From an uncultured Bacteroidales bacterium (GTDB lineage Bacteria; Bacteroidota; Bacteroidia; Bacteroidales; UBA932): DNA of 64,000 nucleotides. Shown here one piece after another: positions 1-8,805 of the stretch (within the stretch, counting starts at the first letter, position 1; each line of letters begins with the position of its first letter). The DNA lies in contig CAJOCS010000003.1 in assembly GCA_905233655.1 (NCBI GenBank), forward strand, positions 1 through 64,000. Direction: 5' to 3'. The position numbers and the translations under genes are program-made. The notes beneath the pieces were generated by a model. It saw only the letters and a program-made list of their open reading frames with translations, was not told the DNA's origin and did no database searches.

Positions 1-171
1 TCCGAGGGCTCGTCCCGAGGACATACTAGCCCGGGAGCCGCAGGGGGTATTTATGGGGGCAGCGCCCCCAACAAACCGGGATGCCCACGTCGCACCATCC
101 CCATTCCTTCGCCTATCCGTCCTCCATGGCGAAGCCCTCCTCCGACGAGAGACCCCGGCAAAAAAGGTGAA
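1..171. other. Left-edge non-coding stretch with one short hairpin
   Basis: No convincing gene is visible between the window edge and the msrA stop codon. The only clear structure is a perfect 7-bp hairpin (TGGGGGC, loop AGC, GCCCCCA) at 54-70. It lies about 100 nt past the msrA stop and has no run of T on either strand, so I do not call it a terminator. Confidence 0.4.
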
Positions 172-1077
172 CTATAAGCAGATTCCGGCGATGAGGTTGA
201 GGAAGGCGGCGTCGGTGGCGTCGAATGTGGAGAGCTCGGTGCTATCGATGTCCAGAACCGCCGCCACGGAACCATTTCGGAAAATGGGAACGACTATTTC
301 GCTGCGGGAGAGGGCGCTGCAGGCGATGTGACCGGGGAAGGCCTCCACGTCGGGGACTACGATGGTGCGGGCCTCTTTCCAGGCTGTACCGCAGACTCCC
401 CGGCCGAACTTGATCCGGAAGCAGGCCGACGGCCCCTGGAAGGGCCCCAGGACCAGTTCTTCACCCCTGACAATATAAAAACCTGTCCAGAAGAAACCCA
501 TACGCTCATGGATAAGGGCCGCAGTGTTGGCCATTCTGGCCACGGCATCCGGCTCGTCGCCGAGATAGAGGCGAATGTCCTGATACAGTCTCAGATAGCG
601 GAATGCCTTCAGCGGCAGGTGGCAGTAACCCTCGGGATTCTTGTCGAGATAGTCCTGATGATATTCCTCTGCAGGATAGAAACAGCAGAGTGGTCCCAGC
701 TCGGTGACGGGAGCCTGGCCGAGTTCCTTGGCAACGGCGGCGAAGGCGGCTTCGAGGACGGGCCTGTCGGCCTCGTTTTCGTAGAATATGCCTGTGCGGT
801 AGCGGGTGCCTTCATCGTGTCCCTGACGGTTCAGGGAAAACGGGTCGATGATGGCAAAAAACAGCTTGCAAAGCTCTGCAAGGGAGACTCGGCCAGGATT
901 ATAGCGCACGCGGACGGTCTCGGCGAAGCCGGTGGTGTCGGTGTAGACTTCCTGGTATGTGGGATTCTCCGTATTGCCGTTGGCGTAGCCCGGGCAGGCA
1001 TCGGCAACACCGTCGACGCCCTTGAAAAAATGCTCCACGCCCCAGAAACAACCTCCGGCGAAATAAATGGTTTCCAT
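172..1077 (-). CDS. msrA: MsrA peptide-methionine sulfoxide reductase fused to a GAF-type free Met-(R)-sulfoxide reductase (fRMsr)
   Basis: This 301-residue protein has two repair domains. Residues 1 to about 155 are MsrA: the catalytic Cys10 is in GGCFWG near the N-terminus, followed by the GHDEGTRYRTGIFY and EEYHQDYL motifs of the family. Residues from about 170 to the end form a GAF domain with fRMsr signatures (WTGFY, LGPFQGPSACFRI, GRGVCGTAW, GHIAC, SEIVVP), including the three cysteines expected for reduction of free methionine-R-sulfoxide. The enzyme should act in the cytoplasm and repair both protein Met-S-oxide and free Met-R-oxide. The ATG at 1077 is chosen because MsrA homology starts there; it shares one base with the manA stop (TAATG), so the two genes are translationally coupled. 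A longer frame upstream is an artefact. Family assignment of both halves is firm; joint activity is inferred. Confidence 0.93.
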   Translation of the reverse strand: METIYFAGGCFWGVEHFFKGVDGVADACPGYANGNTENPTYQEVYTDTTGFAETVRVRYNPGRVSLAELCKLFFAIIDPFSLNRQGHDEGTRYRTGIFYENEADRPVLEAAFAAVAKELGQAPVTELGPLCCFYPAEEYHQDYLDKNPEGYCHLPLKAFRYLRLYQDIRLYLGDEPDAVARMANTAALIHERMGFFWTGFYIVRGEELVLGPFQGPSACFRIKFGRGVCGTAWKEARTIVVPDVEAFPGHIACSALSRSEIVVPIFRNGSVAAVLDIDSTELSTFDATDAAFLNLIAGICL

Positions 1078-2042
1078 TACTTTATGCAACTGGTAAGAAG
1101 CTTTAATTCTCCTCCGTCCGGAGCGAACTCCACCTTCCGGGCCGATGCCGGGACAAGCACGGTTTCGCCGCGATGGACGGGGACGTCGTCGATAAAGCCT
1201 TTGCCGTCGAGACACATCACCACCAGGAAGGAATCGAGGCCGCTCAGGTCTTTTGTGAAGGCCCCTGTGAGCTGGAATATGGATGTGGTGAAATACTTGC
1301 AGCTCACCACTTCCACTTCCCGGTCCGGAAGCATCTCATAGTCGGTGCGGTATGTGGGATAGACGGTGTAGTCGATGGCTTTCTTGGCGAGCTCGGTATG
1401 GAGAGCGCGGGGCTTGCCGTCGAGACCAACGCGGCCGTAGTCGTAGATACGGTAGGTCAAATCCGAAGTCTGCTGTATCTCGGCGATGAAGCAGCCGCTG
1501 CAGATGGCGTGGATTCGGCCGGCAGGAAGGAAGAAAACGTCGCCGGCACGCACCTCGTAGCGGGTGAGCAAATCTGTAATGGAACCGTCCTCGACGCTTG
1601 CCGCATACTCCTCGGGAGTAATGGATTTTTTGAGTCCGGTCAAAAGGGCTGCGCCGGGGTCGGCGGCAACTACGTACCACATTTCCGTCTTTCCATTCTG
1701 GCCGGGATGCTCGCGGGCGGCCATTTCGTCGCCCGGATGCACCTGGATGGAAAGGTCGGTGAGGGCGTCGATGAACTTTATGAGCAGCGGGAACTCGTCG
1801 CCGGTATTGGCATATACCTTATTCCCCACCAACTCCCCTTTGTACTCCTTTACCAGGGAATCGATTCCGCGCCCTTTGAGCGGGCCGTTGGAAACGATGG
1901 ATTCGTCGCCTTTGTAGGCCGAGAGTTCCCAGCTTTCGCCAATCTTGTGAATGTCGGTTTCTATGCCCTTGTACGGAGCTATCTTTTCACCTCCCCAGAC
2001 TTTTTCCTTGAGGATAGGTTCGAATTTTAGCGGATACAGCAT
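1077..2042 (-). CDS. manA: Mannose-6-phosphate isomerase, class I
   Basis: ManA converts mannose 6-phosphate to fructose 6-phosphate in the cytoplasm. The 321-residue protein has the expected size for short class I enzymes of Bacteroidota. The zinc-site pattern is visible: QVHPGDEMA, GKTEMWYV and the later RIHAI. The KVWGG and ELSAY segments near the N-terminus are also typical. The ATG at 2042 is preferred over an earlier one because it starts the family sequence MLYPLKFEPI and sits 7 nt after the stop of the upstream GH92 gene. The gene therefore links mannose released by the neighbouring mannosidases to glycolysis. It is the middle gene of a GH92-manA-msrA unit. Confidence 0.95.
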   Translation of the reverse strand: MLYPLKFEPILKEKVWGGEKIAPYKGIETDIHKIGESWELSAYKGDESIVSNGPLKGRGIDSLVKEYKGELVGNKVYANTGDEFPLLIKFIDALTDLSIQVHPGDEMAAREHPGQNGKTEMWYVVAADPGAALLTGLKKSITPEEYAASVEDGSITDLLTRYEVRAGDVFFLPAGRIHAICSGCFIAEIQQTSDLTYRIYDYGRVGLDGKPRALHTELAKKAIDYTVYPTYRTDYEMLPDREVEVVSCKYFTTSIFQLTGAFTKDLSGLDSFLVVMCLDGKGFIDDVPVHRGETVLVPASARKVEFAPDGGELKLLTSCIK

Positions 2043-2049
2043 TGCAGTA

Positions 2050-4266
2050 TTATTTTCCCATTGTGAATTCAAGTGTGCCGCCGGCCACCACGTCGTGCCA
2101 GTCGATGTAAGGCAGCTCGTACGGCTCCCCGTTGAGCTTCACGCTCTTGATGTAAGGATGCGACGGGCTCAGGCCCTTTGTGGTGATGGTGAATTCGCCT
2201 CCAGCTACCTTCACCACAGCCTTTTTCCACAGGGGAGCGCCGAACCAGAGACGGGTGGAGGCGGGCTCGACCTGGTAGAAACCAAGAGTAGACATCACAT
2301 ACCAGGCGCTCATCTGCCCCACATCCTCGTTGCCGGCAAGACCTTTGACGCTGTTGGAATACATCTCGTCGTAGACCTGGCGAAGACGTTCGGCAGCCTT
2401 TCTGGACTCACCCAGCATGGAATAGAGGTAAATGGTGTGGTGCCCCGGCTCATTGCCGTGGGCATACTGGCCGATGAGGCCGGAGATATCAGGGCTGGCG
2501 TTTTCGCCCTCGATATGGTCGGGAGCGATGAAAAGGCTGTCGAGCTTTGCCAAACAGGCTTCCCTGGAACCGAAGAGCTCCACGAGCCCGTCCACGTCCT
2601 GGGGGACCAGCCACAGATACTGCCAGCCGGTACCTTCGCAGTAGTCGGAAGTCTCATGACGGGAGTAGATGGGGTTGAAAGGCTCGGTGAAACTGCCGTC
2701 GGTCTTTCGACCGCGGAAGAAGCGGAGCTCAGGGTCCCAGAAATGGCGGTAGGAGTGGCTCCATTCGCGGAATTCGGCTTCATAGTCGGGAAAACCGAGG
2801 TAGGCGGCGGCATTTGCGAGGGCACCGTCGGCAATGGCATATTCCATGTCGTTGGCAACGCTCTCGCGGTAGAGGTCGGCGGGAATGTAGCCCCACTGGC
2901 GGCGAAGGTCAAGGCCGCGGTCGCTCTGCTCCGAGGTGATAACCATAGCCATCAGGAGCTCTTCCTGGTTGATTCCGGCGGTGTAGCCCTTTACGATATT
3001 GTCGGCAAAGGCGATGGTGCCGGGATTGCCCACCATGCAGTCGGTCTCGTTACCCATCAGGTGCCACACCGGGAGGTCTCCCTGGTCCTCGAAGATATGG
3101 TAGAAGGTGGCGGTGATGTCGTCGCACTTTTCCGGATGGATTATGGTCATAAGGGGCATTGCGGCCCTGTAGGTGTCCCAGAGGGAGAATGTGGTGTAGT
3201 TCTGGAAGTCTCCCCTGCAAACCACATCGTCTGAGCCGCGGTATGTGCCGTCGACGTCGCTGTACACCGAAGGGGCGATCATCGTGTGATAGAGGGCCGT
3301 GTAGAAGACAGTCCTGCGGTCCGGATCCTTTTCGCTGATGTCTATCTTGCCGAGTTCATTGTTCCAAGCCTCGCGGGCGGCGGCCCGGGTGGCGTCGAAA
3401 TCCCAGCCGGGAAGTTCGGCGGCCATGTTCTCCTTAGCGCCTTCAATGGAAACCGGCGACAGTGCTACCTTCACCAGAAGCTGCTCTCCGGCATCCGTAT
3501 GGCCAACTTTGTAGTATCCGTAAACGGGCTTGCGCGAAACGCTGCGCTCGCTGTCGTTATGGATGTTTTCCATGGCGTAGAACTGCTCCGAAGGGCGGGA
3601 GAATTCAGCCCAGAAGAATATTTTCTGATTCTTTGCCCAGCCGGTGGAATAACGGTAACCGCCGATGGCCTTCACGTGCCCCTCGTCGTTGCGGACTATC
3701 TGGAATCCGGCGTCGGTAACGTCGTCCCAGCAGCCGCCGTTCTCAAGGTCGAAAACCAGAATGGCGTCTTCCGAGGCAGGAAAAGTATAGCGGTGAAAAC
3801 CCACCCGTGCAGTAGCCGTGAGCTCGGCCCTGATTCCGAAACGGGTGAGCGGAACGCTGTAATAACCCGGTTCGCAGATTTCCTGCGTACGGTCGGCATA
3901 GCTCCAGGCGGCCCTTCCGGGCTCATCCTCGCTTCCGCGTTCCGGCATGGTGGGGCCGATAACGGGCATTACCGTTACGTCGAAGAGGTCACCTATGCCT
4001 GTGCCCGAAAGATGGGTATGGCTGAAGCCTATGACGGTGGAATCCGAGGCGTGGTAGCCGGAGCACCAGTCCCATTCCTGAGGGATGCTGGTGGGGCCCA
4101 GCTGAACAAGGCCGAAAGGCACATTCGCGCCCACGAACACGTGGCCGTGGCCGCCGGAGCCAATCCTGAGATTCACCCATGATGCATAATCTTTGTCTGT
4201 ACTTGTTCCGCAGGCTGCGGCGAGGACGGCCGCGGCGGAGAGAATAAGGTAGCGGAAGCGTTTCAT
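2050..4266 (-). CDS. GH92 alpha-mannosidase, lipoprotein
   Basis: This 738-residue enzyme belongs to glycoside hydrolase family 92, calcium-dependent inverting exo-alpha-mannosidases. It opens with a lipoprotein signal peptide (lipobox around AAAC, lipidated Cys19), which places it on the periplasmic or outer face. GH92 landmarks include VNLRIGSGGHGHVFVGA at the mature N-terminus, EGTGWQYLWLVPQDV (probable general-acid Glu), HGNEPGHH and GNEDVGQMSAWYV (probable general-base Asp region). The GNEP-HH form is often seen in alpha-1,2-mannosidases, so that linkage is likely but unproven. The start at 4266 gives the signal peptide; a more upstream ATG in frame does not. It is the first gene of the unit leading to manA, divergent from the next GH92 gene with a 53-bp gap. 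Confidence 0.95.
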   Translation of the reverse strand: MKRFRYLILSAAAVLAAACGTSTDKDYASWVNLRIGSGGHGHVFVGANVPFGLVQLGPTSIPQEWDWCSGYHASDSTVIGFSHTHLSGTGIGDLFDVTVMPVIGPTMPERGSEDEPGRAAWSYADRTQEICEPGYYSVPLTRFGIRAELTATARVGFHRYTFPASEDAILVFDLENGGCWDDVTDAGFQIVRNDEGHVKAIGGYRYSTGWAKNQKIFFWAEFSRPSEQFYAMENIHNDSERSVSRKPVYGYYKVGHTDAGEQLLVKVALSPVSIEGAKENMAAELPGWDFDATRAAAREAWNNELGKIDISEKDPDRRTVFYTALYHTMIAPSVYSDVDGTYRGSDDVVCRGDFQNYTTFSLWDTYRAAMPLMTIIHPEKCDDITATFYHIFEDQGDLPVWHLMGNETDCMVGNPGTIAFADNIVKGYTAGINQEELLMAMVITSEQSDRGLDLRRQWGYIPADLYRESVANDMEYAIADGALANAAAYLGFPDYEAEFREWSHSYRHFWDPELRFFRGRKTDGSFTEPFNPIYSRHETSDYCEGTGWQYLWLVPQDVDGLVELFGSREACLAKLDSLFIAPDHIEGENASPDISGLIGQYAHGNEPGHHTIYLYSMLGESRKAAERLRQVYDEMYSNSVKGLAGNEDVGQMSAWYVMSTLGFYQVEPASTRLWFGAPLWKKAVVKVAGGEFTITTKGLSPSHPYIKSVKLNGEPYELPYIDWHDVVAGGTLEFTMGK

Positions 4267-4292
4267 TGCGCAGGTTTTATATTTATGTAAAG

Positions 4293-4300
4293 ATAGCGTT
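4293..4300 (-). promoter_or_regulatory. Weak -7 box for the minus-strand GH92 gene
   Basis: Read on the minus strand this is TATCTTTA, one base off the Bacteroidota TAnnTTTG consensus, in the 53-bp divergent spacer about 26 nt before the ATG at 4266. No clear TTTG -33 element lies at the right spacing. The position is the most plausible in the spacer, but support is weak. Confidence 0.3.
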
Positions 4301-4307
4301 TTTTTCG

Positions 4308-4315
4308 TATATTTG
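4308..4315 (+). promoter_or_regulatory. -7 box TATATTTG upstream of the plus-strand GH92 gene
   Basis: A perfect TAnnTTTG box lies only 4 nt before the ATG at 4320. Transcription from it would start at or beside the start codon, giving a leaderless mRNA. The same geometry recurs at several other genes in the window. Confidence 0.55.
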
Positions 4316-4319
4316 AGGA

Positions 4320-6533
4320 ATGAAAGCAAAAATCCTTCTGCTGGCTACCCTGATTCTCACCTTGTTCTCGTGCAAGCGTGAAAGCGGGCCGGAACCCGTG
4401 GATTACGTCAATCCCCTCGTGGGCACTCTCTCCACATACAATCTCTCGACCGGGAACACCTACCCCGCAGTGGCCGTGCCCTGGGGCATGCACTTCTGGA
4501 CTCCCCAGACCGGGGCCGACGGCGACGGATGGACATACCGCTACGACGCCACCCACATCCGCGGATTCAAGCAGACACACCAGCCCTCCCCCTGGATAAA
4601 CGACTACGGCGCTTTCAGCATAATGCCCGTCACCGGGGAGCCGGAGGCCGATGAAAACCGGCGCGCCAGCTGGTTCTCGCACAAGGCCGAAAAAGCCACC
4701 CCGTACTATTACAGCGTGTATCTGGCCGACCATGACGTCTCCCTGGAAATGACGCCTTCCTCCCATGCGGCGGCCTTCCGCATAAGTTATCCCGCCGGCA
4801 CGAGGGCCTTCCTTGCGGTGGATTCCTATGGCGGCAGCGCCACCCTCACAGACGTCAATACCGTCTGCGGCTGGAGCAGCCAGAACCACGGAGGCGTGGC
4901 CGAAGGTTTCCGCAATTTCTTTGTACTTAACTCGGACATTGCTTTCACCGAAATCTCGTCGGAAGGCGGAACGCTTCTGCTGGAGCTTCCAGAGGGGCAG
5001 ACGGCGAACATAAGCATAGCATCGTCCTTCATTTCGCCCGAACAGGCCCTTCAGAACCTCGAAGAAGTGAGCGGAGGATTCGACGCCGCCTGCGCAGCCG
5101 CACGGGCGGAATGGAACCGCATTCTCGGCCGCTTCGAAATCGAGGATAGCAATCTTGACCACCTCCGCACCTTCTACTCCTGCCTCTACCGCAGCGTACT
5201 CTTCCCCCGGGACCTTTCCGAAGTTGGGGCCGACGGCATTCGCCGCCATTACAGCCCGCACACGGGAACGGTGGAAGAGGGTTATCTCTTCTCCGATACC
5301 GGCTTCTGGGACACCTTCCGCAGCCTCTTTCCTCTTCTGAACCTGGTGTATCCGGAAGTGTCGGCAAGAATCCAGGAGGGCCTGGTGAACCACTGGAAAG
5401 AAAGCGGTTTCCTGCCAGAATGGGGCTCTCCCGGGCACCGTGGATGCATGGTGGGAAACAACAGCGCCTCGGTTGTGGCCGACGCATGGCTTAGCGGCAT
5501 CCGCGGCTACGACATCGACGCCCTCTGGGAGGCGGTCACTCACGGAGCGCACAGCGTGCACCCCACGGTTTCCTCCACCGGGCGGCTTGGCTGGCAGGAA
5601 TATGATTCACTGGGATATGTACCCTGCGACGCGGGCATAAACGAAAGTGCGGCGAGAACGCTCGAATATGCCTACGACGACTGGTGCATCCTCCGGCTCG
5701 GAGAAGCCCTCGGAAAAGATGAAAACGAGCTTGCACCATACCGCAGGGCTGCTCTAAATTACCGGAATCTCTTCGACCCCGAATACCGTCTTATGAACGG
5801 CAGGGCTGCCGACGGCAGTTTCCGCCGCCCCTTCTCTCCGCTTAAGTGGGGCGGGGATTTCACCGAGGGCAATTCCCTCCATTACAGCTGGAGCGTATTC
5901 CACGATGTCGCCGGTCTTGCCGAACTTATGGGCGGAGACGAAGCCATGGAGGCGGCGCTCGACAGCGTCTTTCTCATGCCTCCCCGCTACGATGATTCAT
6001 ACTATGGCTTCCCCATCCACGAAATTGTGGAAATGACCGTTATGGGCATGGGAAACTACGCCCACGGCAACCAGCCCATACAGCACATGCTCTATCTCTA
6101 CGACTGGTGCGGCAAGCCGTGGAAAGCCCAGGCCCGAATTCGTGAGGTGATGGAGAAATTCTACACCCCCTGGGCCGACGGCTACTGCGGCGACGAAGAC
6201 AACGGCCAGACGTCGGCCTGGTATGTTTTCTCGGGCATGGGCTTCTATCCTGTGTGCCCGGGAAGCGGGGAATACGCCCTGGGGACGCCTCTGTTCCGGA
6301 AACTTACGGTCCATCTTCCAGGAGGGGACCTGCGCATCGAGGCTCCGGCGAACAGCCGGGACAATTGCTATGTGGGCACTCTCCGCCTGAACGGACGGGA
6401 ATGGGGCCACAACTTCCTGCGTCAGGAAGATATCCTTAATGGCGCCTCGCTGCGCTTCGACATGGTTTCCGCGCCTAATAAAGGCAGGGGAAGCGAAGAA
6501 CAAGACAAACCATATTCATTCTCAAGGCCATGA
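4320..6533 (+). CDS. GH92 alpha-mannosidase, lipoprotein
   Basis: A second GH92 enzyme of 737 residues with a lipoprotein signal (LTLFSC, Cys18). Family landmarks are VDYVNPLVGT at the mature N-terminus, FTEGNSLHYSWSVFHDV, HGNQPIQHMLYLY and GDEDNGQTSAWYVFSGMGFYPV. The active-site loop reads GNQP-QH rather than the GNEP-HH of the first GH92 gene, so it may cleave another linkage (for example alpha-1,3), although this is inference. It starts the plus-strand unit GH92-GH125-EEP and overlaps the next start by ATGA. The mature enzyme is expected on the cell surface or in the periplasm, acting on mannose-capped glycans. Confidence 0.95.
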   Translation: MKAKILLLATLILTLFSCKRESGPEPVDYVNPLVGTLSTYNLSTGNTYPAVAVPWGMHFWTPQTGADGDGWTYRYDATHIRGFKQTHQPSPWINDYGAFSIMPVTGEPEADENRRASWFSHKAEKATPYYYSVYLADHDVSLEMTPSSHAAAFRISYPAGTRAFLAVDSYGGSATLTDVNTVCGWSSQNHGGVAEGFRNFFVLNSDIAFTEISSEGGTLLLELPEGQTANISIASSFISPEQALQNLEEVSGGFDAACAAARAEWNRILGRFEIEDSNLDHLRTFYSCLYRSVLFPRDLSEVGADGIRRHYSPHTGTVEEGYLFSDTGFWDTFRSLFPLLNLVYPEVSARIQEGLVNHWKESGFLPEWGSPGHRGCMVGNNSASVVADAWLSGIRGYDIDALWEAVTHGAHSVHPTVSSTGRLGWQEYDSLGYVPCDAGINESAARTLEYAYDDWCILRLGEALGKDENELAPYRRAALNYRNLFDPEYRLMNGRAADGSFRRPFSPLKWGGDFTEGNSLHYSWSVFHDVAGLAELMGGDEAMEAALDSVFLMPPRYDDSYYGFPIHEIVEMTVMGMGNYAHGNQPIQHMLYLYDWCGKPWKAQARIREVMEKFYTPWADGYCGDEDNGQTSAWYVFSGMGFYPVCPGSGEYALGTPLFRKLTVHLPGGDLRIEAPANSRDNCYVGTLRLNGREWGHNFLRQEDILNGASLRFDMVSAPNKGRGSEEQDKPYSFSRP

Positions 6534-7933
6534 AAAGACTTCTGACCGCTATTTGCGCCACTGTGGCGTTGTATTCAAGCCTTCAGGGGCAGACCTACCG
6601 CAGCCAGCGTCCGTACCCGATGGAACGGGTTTTCTACTCCGAGTACGTAGAAAGCACCATCTCGCAGGTGTGCGCACAGCTTATGAATCCCAAGCTCCGC
6701 TGGATGTTCACGAACTGCTACCCGAACACCCTCGACACCACGGTCAACTACAATGAATTCGAAGGTGTTACTTTCGTCTATACCGGCGACATCCACGCCA
6801 TGTGGCTCAGGGACTCCGCCTGCCAGGTCTGGCCATACCTGATTATGTGCGAGGGGGATCCACAGGTGAGCGACATGATTGCGGGAGTGCTGCGCCAGCA
6901 GTTCCGCTTCATAAACACGGACCGTTATGCCAACGCCTTCAACCCCTACGACAGCGGCTATGGCTGGAGCAGCGACAATACCGGCGTGCAGCAGAGTCCG
7001 GACGTATATGAGCGCAAATGGGAAGTGGACTCCCACTGCCATGTCCTGAGGCTTGCCTACGGCTACTGGCAGACCACGGGAAAGACGGAAGTGTTTGACA
7101 GCGAATGGATTCAAGCCATTGAAAATATACTTCTCACCTTCACCGAGCAGCAGCGCAAAGACGGCGACGGCCCCTATTATTTCCTTCGAAACACAGACCG
7201 TCAGCTGGACACCAAGGCTCGCTGCGGCTATGGCAATCCGGTGAATCCCGTGGGGCTCATCGCATCGGCCTTCCGCCCGTCCGACGACGCCACCCAGTTT
7301 GAATTCCTTGTCCCGTCGAACATATTCGCGGTTGACGTGCTCCGGAAGGCCGCCGAAATCCTCACCACCGTTAATCACCGCAACGACCTCGCCGCCCGCT
7401 GCAACAGCCTTGCGAGCGAAGTTGCGGCGGCCCTGCGCCAGTATGCAGTGGTGAGCCATCCCTCCTTCGGCCCCATTTACGCTTATGAAGTGGACGGCTT
7501 CGGCAACTGCTATCTGATGGACGATGCCAATGTGCCTTCGCTCCTCTCTCTCGCCTACCTTATTCCCAACATGGCCGACGACCCCGTATACAAGAACACA
7601 AGGCGCTTCGTGTGGTCCGATTCCAATCCTTATTTCTGGAGAGGGACGGCCGCGGAAGGCATTGGAGGGCCGCATATCGGCACCGAGAACATCTGGCCCA
7701 TGAGCATTATGATGAAGGCGTTCACCGCCACCGACGACGCCGAAATCAAATGGTGCATCCAGACTCTCATGGACACCGACGCCGGGAAGGGCTTCATCCA
7801 CGAGAGTTTCAACCGCAACGACGCCTCCGACTATACCCGCGACTGGTTCGCATGGCAGAATTCCCTCTTCGGGGAACTTATCCTCAAACTCATTGCCGAC
7901 GGAAAACTTGAACTTCTAAACAGCATACGATGA
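6530..7933 (+). CDS. GH125 exo-alpha-1,6-mannosidase
   Basis: This 467-residue protein belongs to GH125 (formerly DUF1237), exo-acting alpha-1,6-mannosidases. Family sequence is clear: YTGDIHAMWLRDSACQVWPYL near residue 85, then KWEVDSHCHVLRLAYGYW, and GPHIGTENIWPMSIMMKA towards the C-terminus, which hold the acidic catalytic residues. An N-terminal signal peptide ends near LQGQ, so it is probably periplasmic. The start overlaps the GH92 stop (ATGA at 6530) and the end overlaps the EEP start in the same way, so three proteins are translated as one coupled set. Alpha-1,6 activity complements the GH92 enzymes in dismantling the branched high-mannose core. Confidence 0.95.
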   Translation: MKRLLTAICATVALYSSLQGQTYRSQRPYPMERVFYSEYVESTISQVCAQLMNPKLRWMFTNCYPNTLDTTVNYNEFEGVTFVYTGDIHAMWLRDSACQVWPYLIMCEGDPQVSDMIAGVLRQQFRFINTDRYANAFNPYDSGYGWSSDNTGVQQSPDVYERKWEVDSHCHVLRLAYGYWQTTGKTEVFDSEWIQAIENILLTFTEQQRKDGDGPYYFLRNTDRQLDTKARCGYGNPVNPVGLIASAFRPSDDATQFEFLVPSNIFAVDVLRKAAEILTTVNHRNDLAARCNSLASEVAAALRQYAVVSHPSFGPIYAYEVDGFGNCYLMDDANVPSLLSLAYLIPNMADDPVYKNTRRFVWSDSNPYFWRGTAAEGIGGPHIGTENIWPMSIMMKAFTATDDAEIKWCIQTLMDTDAGKGFIHESFNRNDASDYTRDWFAWQNSLFGELILKLIADGKLELLNSIR

Positions 7934-8805
7934 AACGTCTTCTCTTTGTTTTAGCCCTTGCTGCTACCCTCTGCGCCTGCTCAGAGAAAGACAACAGCCT
8001 GAAAATAGGGACATACAATATCCGTCTTATCAATAGCGGCGACCGTTCCGCCGGAAACGGATGGGAACAGCGCAGCCCATATCTCCTGGCCCTGCTCCGC
8101 TATGAGGCGCCGGATATATTCGGAGCTCAGGAAGTCCGTCCCGAACAGATTCCGGACATGACCGAAGCTCTCCCGGAATACGACTGGGTGGGCGTGGGAC
8201 GCGACGACGGTGCGGATAAAGGCGAATTCGTTCCCGTGTTCTGGCTTCGCGAACGCTTCGAAGCGCTCGACAAAGGCTGGTTCTGGCTAAGCGAAACTCC
8301 AGACGTTCCAGGAAAGGGCTGGGACGCCGCCTGCAACAGGGTATGTACCTGGGTGCACCTGAAAGACAGGAAATCCGGGAAAAAGATCTGGTTTTTCAAT
8401 CTTCACATGGACCACGTGGGCGTTGTGGCAAGGGAAGAAAGCGCGAAACTAATTGTGAGCAAAATAGAGCAGATGTGCCATGACGACGAGGTGGTTTTCG
8501 TCACCGGCGACTACAATGTCGACCAGAACGACAGCATCTTCAACATCTTTGAAGAGTCTTCCGTCCTGACCGATTCTTATGCCAAGGCAGCCGACCGTTT
8601 CATTCCCAACGGCACTTACAATGCCTTTGACGTAGGGAGATACACCGAGCTCAGGATAGACCATATTTTCGTCTCTCCTGCAGTGGACGTGGAGTTTTTC
8701 GCGGTCAGGACCGACATGTACTGGAGTGAGAATGAAGACGGGAGCTTCACTCCCAGAACGCCTTCAGACCACTATCCGGTGTTCATCAAGGCCAGGCTGG
8801 ACTAA
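7930..8805 (+). CDS. Endonuclease/exonuclease/phosphatase (EEP) family lipoprotein
   Basis: A 291-residue EEP-fold metal-dependent phosphoesterase with a lipoprotein signal peptide (Cys17 after TLCA). Catalytic motifs are intact: GTYNIR near the mature N-terminus, FGAQEV (metal-binding Glu), VTGDYNVDQND (Asp and Asn) and the terminal SDHYPVF (His). Members cleave phosphodiesters or phosphomonoesters in nucleic acids, inositol phosphates or other small molecules; the substrate cannot be read from sequence. Being the third gene of a mannosidase operon, with an ATGA overlap, suggests it removes a phosphate or phosphodiester decoration from mannose glycans. Its stop overlaps the stop of the converging GH92 gene by 4 bp. 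Confidence 0.88.
   Translation: MKRLLFVLALAATLCACSEKDNSLKIGTYNIRLINSGDRSAGNGWEQRSPYLLALLRYEAPDIFGAQEVRPEQIPDMTEALPEYDWVGVGRDDGADKGEFVPVFWLRERFEALDKGWFWLSETPDVPGKGWDAACNRVCTWVHLKDRKSGKKIWFFNLHMDHVGVVAREESAKLIVSKIEQMCHDDEVVFVTGDYNVDQNDSIFNIFEESSVLTDSYAKAADRFIPNGTYNAFDVGRYTELRIDHIFVSPAVDVEFFAVRTDMYWSENEDGSFTPRTPSDHYPVFIKARLD

Noticed and set aside
54-70. Perfect GGGGGC/GCCCCC hairpin at the left edge as a terminator for msrA
   Set aside because: No T run follows on either strand and it lies about 100 nt past the stop.
4267-4319. Second LacI operator in the divergent GH92 promoter region
   Set aside because: No TTAAC..GTTAA palindrome or close variant is present in the 53-bp spacer.
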